Assembly: GCA_964470285.1 (NCBI GenBank)
Contig: CAYYBZ010000053.1
Span: forward strand, 1 to 8,929
Length of the DNA stretch: 8,929 nucleotides
From: CAYYBZ01 sp964470285 [NCBI: uncultured Oligoflexia bacterium]
GTDB lineage: Bacteria; Bdellovibrionota_G; CAYYBZ01
Direction of reading: 5' to 3'
Below, one piece after another: positions 6,248-8,929 of this stretch. Each line of letters begins with the position of its first letter. Positions within the stretch are counted from its first letter, which is position 1. Below the pieces are notes generated by a model that worked only from the letters and a program-made list of their open reading frames with translations, was not told where the DNA came from and made no database searches. The translations under genes and the position numbers were made by a program.

Positions 6248-7501
6248 ATGGATTATAAAATCAAGGATATTAAGTTGGCCGAAAAGGGTCTGATGAAAAT
6301 TGACTGGGCAGAATCGAGAATGCCGGTCATGATGCATCTTCGCAAAGAATTCTCCAAAACAAAGCCGTTGAAGGGACATAAAATAACAGGATGTCTGCAT
6401 GTAACCAAGGAAACAGCCGTACTGGTTAAAACACTGGTAGCAGCAGGAGCAGAAGTCAGCTGGTCCGGATGCAATCCGCTTTCAACCCAGGATGATATCG
6501 CCGCAGCACTTGCCAAAGAAGGTATTGCAATTTATGCCTGGCACGGGATGAACACGGAAGAATTTTACTGGTGCATTGATAAAACCTTAGAGATTAAACC
6601 TAATTTAACACTTGATGACGGTGCGGATTTGATTTTTACGGTTCATAACAAATATCCCGAAATGGTAAAATACATTACAGGCGGGACAGAAGAAACTACA
6701 ACAGGTGTTCACAGGTTAAGAGCAATGGCAGATCAGGGCAAGCTTCTTTACCCGGTTATTGCTGTTAACGATGCCGAAACAAAATGGGATTTTGATAATG
6801 TTTACGGAACAGGTCAATCTTCCATTGACGGAATTCTAAGAGCGACTAATGTAATGATCGCAGGCAAGAATTTTGTGGTGGGCGGTTACGGCCACTGCGG
6901 TTCGGGAGTGGGCAGAAGAGCAGCGGGACTCGGAGCAAATGTTATAGCCACTGAAGTTAAACCTACGGCAGCGCTTAAAGCAACTCTTGACGGCCATGAA
7001 GTTATGAAAATGGATGAAGCGGCTAAAGTCGGAGACATCTTTATAACCGCAACAGGAATGAAGGATGTAATGGTAAAAAGACATTTTGAGTCCATGAAAG
7101 ACGGAGCAATAATTTGCAATACGGGTCATTACGATTGCGAAATAAACATTAAAGATCTTGAATCCGTAACGGAAAAGAAAAGAGAGATAAGACCGAACTG
7201 TGAAGAATACACTCTTAAAAACGGTAAAAAGATTTTCCTGTTGGCTCAGGGAAGACTTGTCAATCTTGCAGCAGCCGAAGGACATCCTTCAGAGGTTATG
7301 GATATGAGCTTTGCCAATCAATTCCTTTCTATGAAAAGACTTGCCGAAACAGGAAAAGACTTAAAACCTGCCGTTTATGATATTCCTGAAGAACAGGATC
7401 AGCATATCGGAAGAATTAAACTTAACTCTATGAGAATCGATATTGACGAGCTAACAAAAGATCAACTGGCTTACCTAAACGATTTCAGCCAGGGAACATA
7501 G
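6248..7501 (+). CDS. ahcY: S-adenosylhomocysteine hydrolase (adenosylhomocysteinase), short form
   Basis: Cytosolic NAD-dependent enzyme that splits S-adenosylhomocysteine into adenosine and homocysteine, relieving product inhibition of methyltransferases. The 417-residue protein is complete. Substrate-domain motifs include GCLHVTKETA (48-57, catalytic His51), LDDGADL (122-128), GGTEETTTGVHRL (145-157, Glu149/150) and NDAETKWDFDN (174-184, Lys179 and Asp183). The Rossmann motif is VVGGYGHCGSGVGRR (210-224), with Glu236 ending the second strand, then NTGHYDCEIN (291-300, His294) and AAEGHPSEV (342-350, His346). It lacks the roughly 40-residue insert and the KPDHYRY tail of eukaryotic and many proteobacterial enzymes and ends in QGT, as archaeal and Thermotoga-like short forms do. 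Thr188 replaces the Cys of the human enzyme (Cys195), as is usual for this branch. ATG 6248 has GGAGG four nucleotides upstream. It probably shares a transcript with the following aconitase gene. Confidence 0.97.
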   Translation: MDYKIKDIKLAEKGLMKIDWAESRMPVMMHLRKEFSKTKPLKGHKITGCLHVTKETAVLVKTLVAAGAEVSWSGCNPLSTQDDIAAALAKEGIAIYAWHGMNTEEFYWCIDKTLEIKPNLTLDDGADLIFTVHNKYPEMVKYITGGTEETTTGVHRLRAMADQGKLLYPVIAVNDAETKWDFDNVYGTGQSSIDGILRATNVMIAGKNFVVGGYGHCGSGVGRRAAGLGANVIATEVKPTAALKATLDGHEVMKMDEAAKVGDIFITATGMKDVMVKRHFESMKDGAIICNTGHYDCEINIKDLESVTEKKREIRPNCEEYTLKNGKKIFLLAQGRLVNLAAAEGHPSEVMDMSFANQFLSMKRLAETGKDLKPAVYDIPEEQDQHIGRIKLNSMRIDIDELTKDQLAYLNDFSQGT

Positions 7502-7507
7502 TAATTT

Positions 7508-7545
7508 CATTGCGAGGGGATTTAGCAACGAAGCAATCCCGAGGG
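7508..7545. repeat. Palindromic intergenic element of the CATTGCGAGG...GAAGCAATC type
   Basis: The spacer between ahcY and the aconitase gene contains CATTGCGAGGGGATT and, 10 bp later, GAAGCAATCCC. Two alternative stems are visible: ATTGC (7509-7513) with GCAAT (7533-7537), and GGGATT (7517-7522) with AATCCC (7535-7540). They share bases, so only one can form at a time. This matches a palindromic sequence that I recognise from memory as dispersed through the intergenic regions of many unrelated bacterial genomes. Only one copy lies in this window, so repetition here is inferred. It is not followed by a T-run, so an intrinsic terminator is unlikely. Confidence 0.6.
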
Positions 7546-7561
7546 TACATTGGGAGGAAAA

Positions 7562-8929
7562 ATGGGACAGAATATTGTTGAGAAAGTTTTGAAAAACCAC
7601 ATTGTCGACGGTAAATGGGGCCCGGGTAATGAAATAGGTATTAAGATTGATCAGACACTTACTCAGGATGCCACGGGAACGATGGCCTATCTTCAGTTTG
7701 AGGCAATGGGAATTCCAAGAGTGAAGACCAAACTTTCTGTAAGCTATATTGACCATAACACGCTACAGGTCGGATTTGAGAATCCCGATGATCATAAGTT
7801 TTTGCAATCGGCCGCTAAAAAATTCGGTATTTATTTTTCCCGGCCGGGTAACGGAATCTGTCATCAGGTAAATATAGAAAGATTCGGTAAACCGGGATGG
7901 ACCCTGCTCGGTTCGGACAGCCATACTCCCACAGGCGGAGGGATAGGTATGATCGCAATGGGAGCAGGAGGGCTGGATGTCGCCGTTGCAATGGGCGGCG
8001 GACCTTTTTATATAACTACTCCAAAAGTTGTACATGTAAAATTAAAGGGGGAATTACAACCTTGGGTCGCTGCAAAAGATGTAATACTTGAACTTCTTAG
8101 AAAACTTTCCGTTAAAGGCGGCGTGGGTAAAATATTTGAGTACGGTGGAGAAGGCGTCAAAACCCTTTCGGTCCCAGAGCGTGCAACTATTACAAATATG
8201 GGAGCAGAACTGGGTGCCACGACTTCTATTTTCCCTTCCGATTCAATAACCAATGAATGGCTGATTGCACAGGAAAGAGAAAATGATTTTACAGAACTCG
8301 TTGCAGATCCAGACGCAAAGTATGATGAAGTTGTTGAAATTAACCTATCTGAACTTGAACCGATGATTGCAAAACCCCATTCTCCCGACAACGTAGTTAA
8401 GGTCAAAGAAATTGAAGGTTTAAAAGTTGATCAGGTGGGCATAGGAAGCTGTACAAACTCCTCTTATAAAGACATGATGACGGTTGCAGGAGCATTAAAG
8501 GGGGAAACAGTTCATCCCGACCTTTCTTTGGGTATTAATGCCGGTTCAAAGCAGGTAATGGAAATGCTTGCTCAGAACGGAGCACTTCTTGATATCATTT
8601 CTTCAGGTGCAAGAATTCTGGAATCCGTTTGCGGACCGTGCATAGGAATGGGATTTGCCCCGTCATCCGAAGGAGTAACGTTAAGAACATTTAACAGAAA
8701 CTTTGAAGGCAGATCGGGAACAAAAAGCGGACAGGTTTATCTTGTAAGCCCCGAAACTGCCGTGGCCAGTGCCATAAAAGGAGTTATAACGGATCCCAGA
8801 TCTCTTGGAAAATCTGTTGATGTGAAGTTACCTAAAAAATACAAAATAAACGATTCAATGATAATACCTCCCGATCCCGAAGGATCAAATGCTGAACTTG
8901 TAAGGGGCCCGAACATAAAACCCGCCCCT
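7562..8929 (+). CDS. Aconitate hydratase, Aquifex-type (partial, C-terminus beyond the right edge)
   Basis: [4Fe-4S] dehydratase that interconverts citrate and isocitrate in the TCA cycle. The frame stays open for 456 codons to the window end. Motifs include DATGTMAYLQFEAMG (36-50), LLGSDSHTPTGGGIG (115-129), VAMGGGPFY (142-150), IGSCTNSSYKDM (294-305) and SVCGPCIGMG (355-364), giving the three cluster cysteines Cys297, Cys357 and Cys360. The segment RNFEGRSGTKSGQVYLVSPETA (380-401) follows. A linker ending NAELVRGPNIKPAP (443-456) leads towards the swivel domain of a single-chain enzyme. That linker and the GSDSHTPTGGGIGM block argue for the Aquifex-type aconitase and against two-subunit isopropylmalate dehydratase (LeuC), whose large subunit ends earlier. 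Homoaconitase is a less likely alternative. ATG 7562 has GGGAGG (7552-7557) four nucleotides upstream. It lies 60 bp after ahcY and is probably co-transcribed with it. Confidence 0.93.
   Translation, partial: MGQNIVEKVLKNHIVDGKWGPGNEIGIKIDQTLTQDATGTMAYLQFEAMGIPRVKTKLSVSYIDHNTLQVGFENPDDHKFLQSAAKKFGIYFSRPGNGICHQVNIERFGKPGWTLLGSDSHTPTGGGIGMIAMGAGGLDVAVAMGGGPFYITTPKVVHVKLKGELQPWVAAKDVILELLRKLSVKGGVGKIFEYGGEGVKTLSVPERATITNMGAELGATTSIFPSDSITNEWLIAQERENDFTELVADPDAKYDEVVEINLSELEPMIAKPHSPDNVVKVKEIEGLKVDQVGIGSCTNSSYKDMMTVAGALKGETVHPDLSLGINAGSKQVMEMLAQNGALLDIISSGARILESVCGPCIGMGFAPSSEGVTLRTFNRNFEGRSGTKSGQVYLVSPETAVASAIKGVITDPRSLGKSVDVKLPKKYKINDSMIIPPDPEGSNAELVRGPNIKPAP

Noticed and set aside
6836-7285. 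149-codon open frame on the minus strand inside ahcY
   Set aside because: It lies wholly antisense to the highly conserved ahcY gene, has a Cys/Ser/Phe-rich composition typical of antisense frames and shows no recognisable domain.
7508-7545. Intrinsic terminator between ahcY and the aconitase gene
   Set aside because: The stems are short with a large loop and no T-run follows; the element resembles a dispersed palindrome.
8008-8406. 132-codon open frame on the minus strand inside the aconitase gene
   Set aside because: It is antisense to an unbroken aconitase frame and is very rich in serine and threonine with no motif; the aconitase reading explains the region fully.

Overview
The window is dense bacterial DNA that leans A+T-rich and carries no transposase, phage, CRISPR or RNA gene that I can see. 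FtsE, a CHASE2 histidine kinase and Shine-Dalgarno-led genes point to a bacterium. The short (417-residue) S-adenosylhomocysteine hydrolase and the single-chain 'Aquifex-type' aconitase are both scattered among deep-branching, anaerobic and uncultured bacterial lineages, so a poorly sampled phylum is plausible. I cannot name the taxon from sequence alone.

Left block (1-2199, minus strand): a membrane-bound CHASE2 sensor histidine kinase ends 13 bp before ftsE, which runs off the left edge. The two look co-transcribed and link a sensor to the division/cell-wall ABC module FtsEX. No response regulator is present in the window.

Middle block (2200-5944): a 118-bp divergent spacer separates the kinase from yjbQ (plus strand). 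yjbQ meets, tail to tail, a tight four-gene minus-strand operon. In transcription order this is a metal-dependent amidohydrolase, a CarB-like ATP-grasp ligase, a HAD phosphatase and a family-2 glycosyltransferase. All three internal junctions overlap (4, 11 and 8 nt), and the three downstream genes appear to start at TTG, TTG and GTG, which suggests translational coupling. The set resembles a small tailoring module for a glycan or a related small molecule, but the product is unknown. This is the least conventional part of the window.

Right block (5945-8929, plus strand): a 303-bp spacer leads to ahcY (methyl-cycle recycling of S-adenosylhomocysteine) and then, after 60 bp, to an aconitase that runs off the right edge. 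The ahcY-aconitase gap holds a palindromic element of the dispersed CATTGCGAGG...GAAGCAATC type. I see no clearly new defence or mobile system. The best leads are the four-gene cassette, the kinase-ftsE linkage and the intergenic palindrome.
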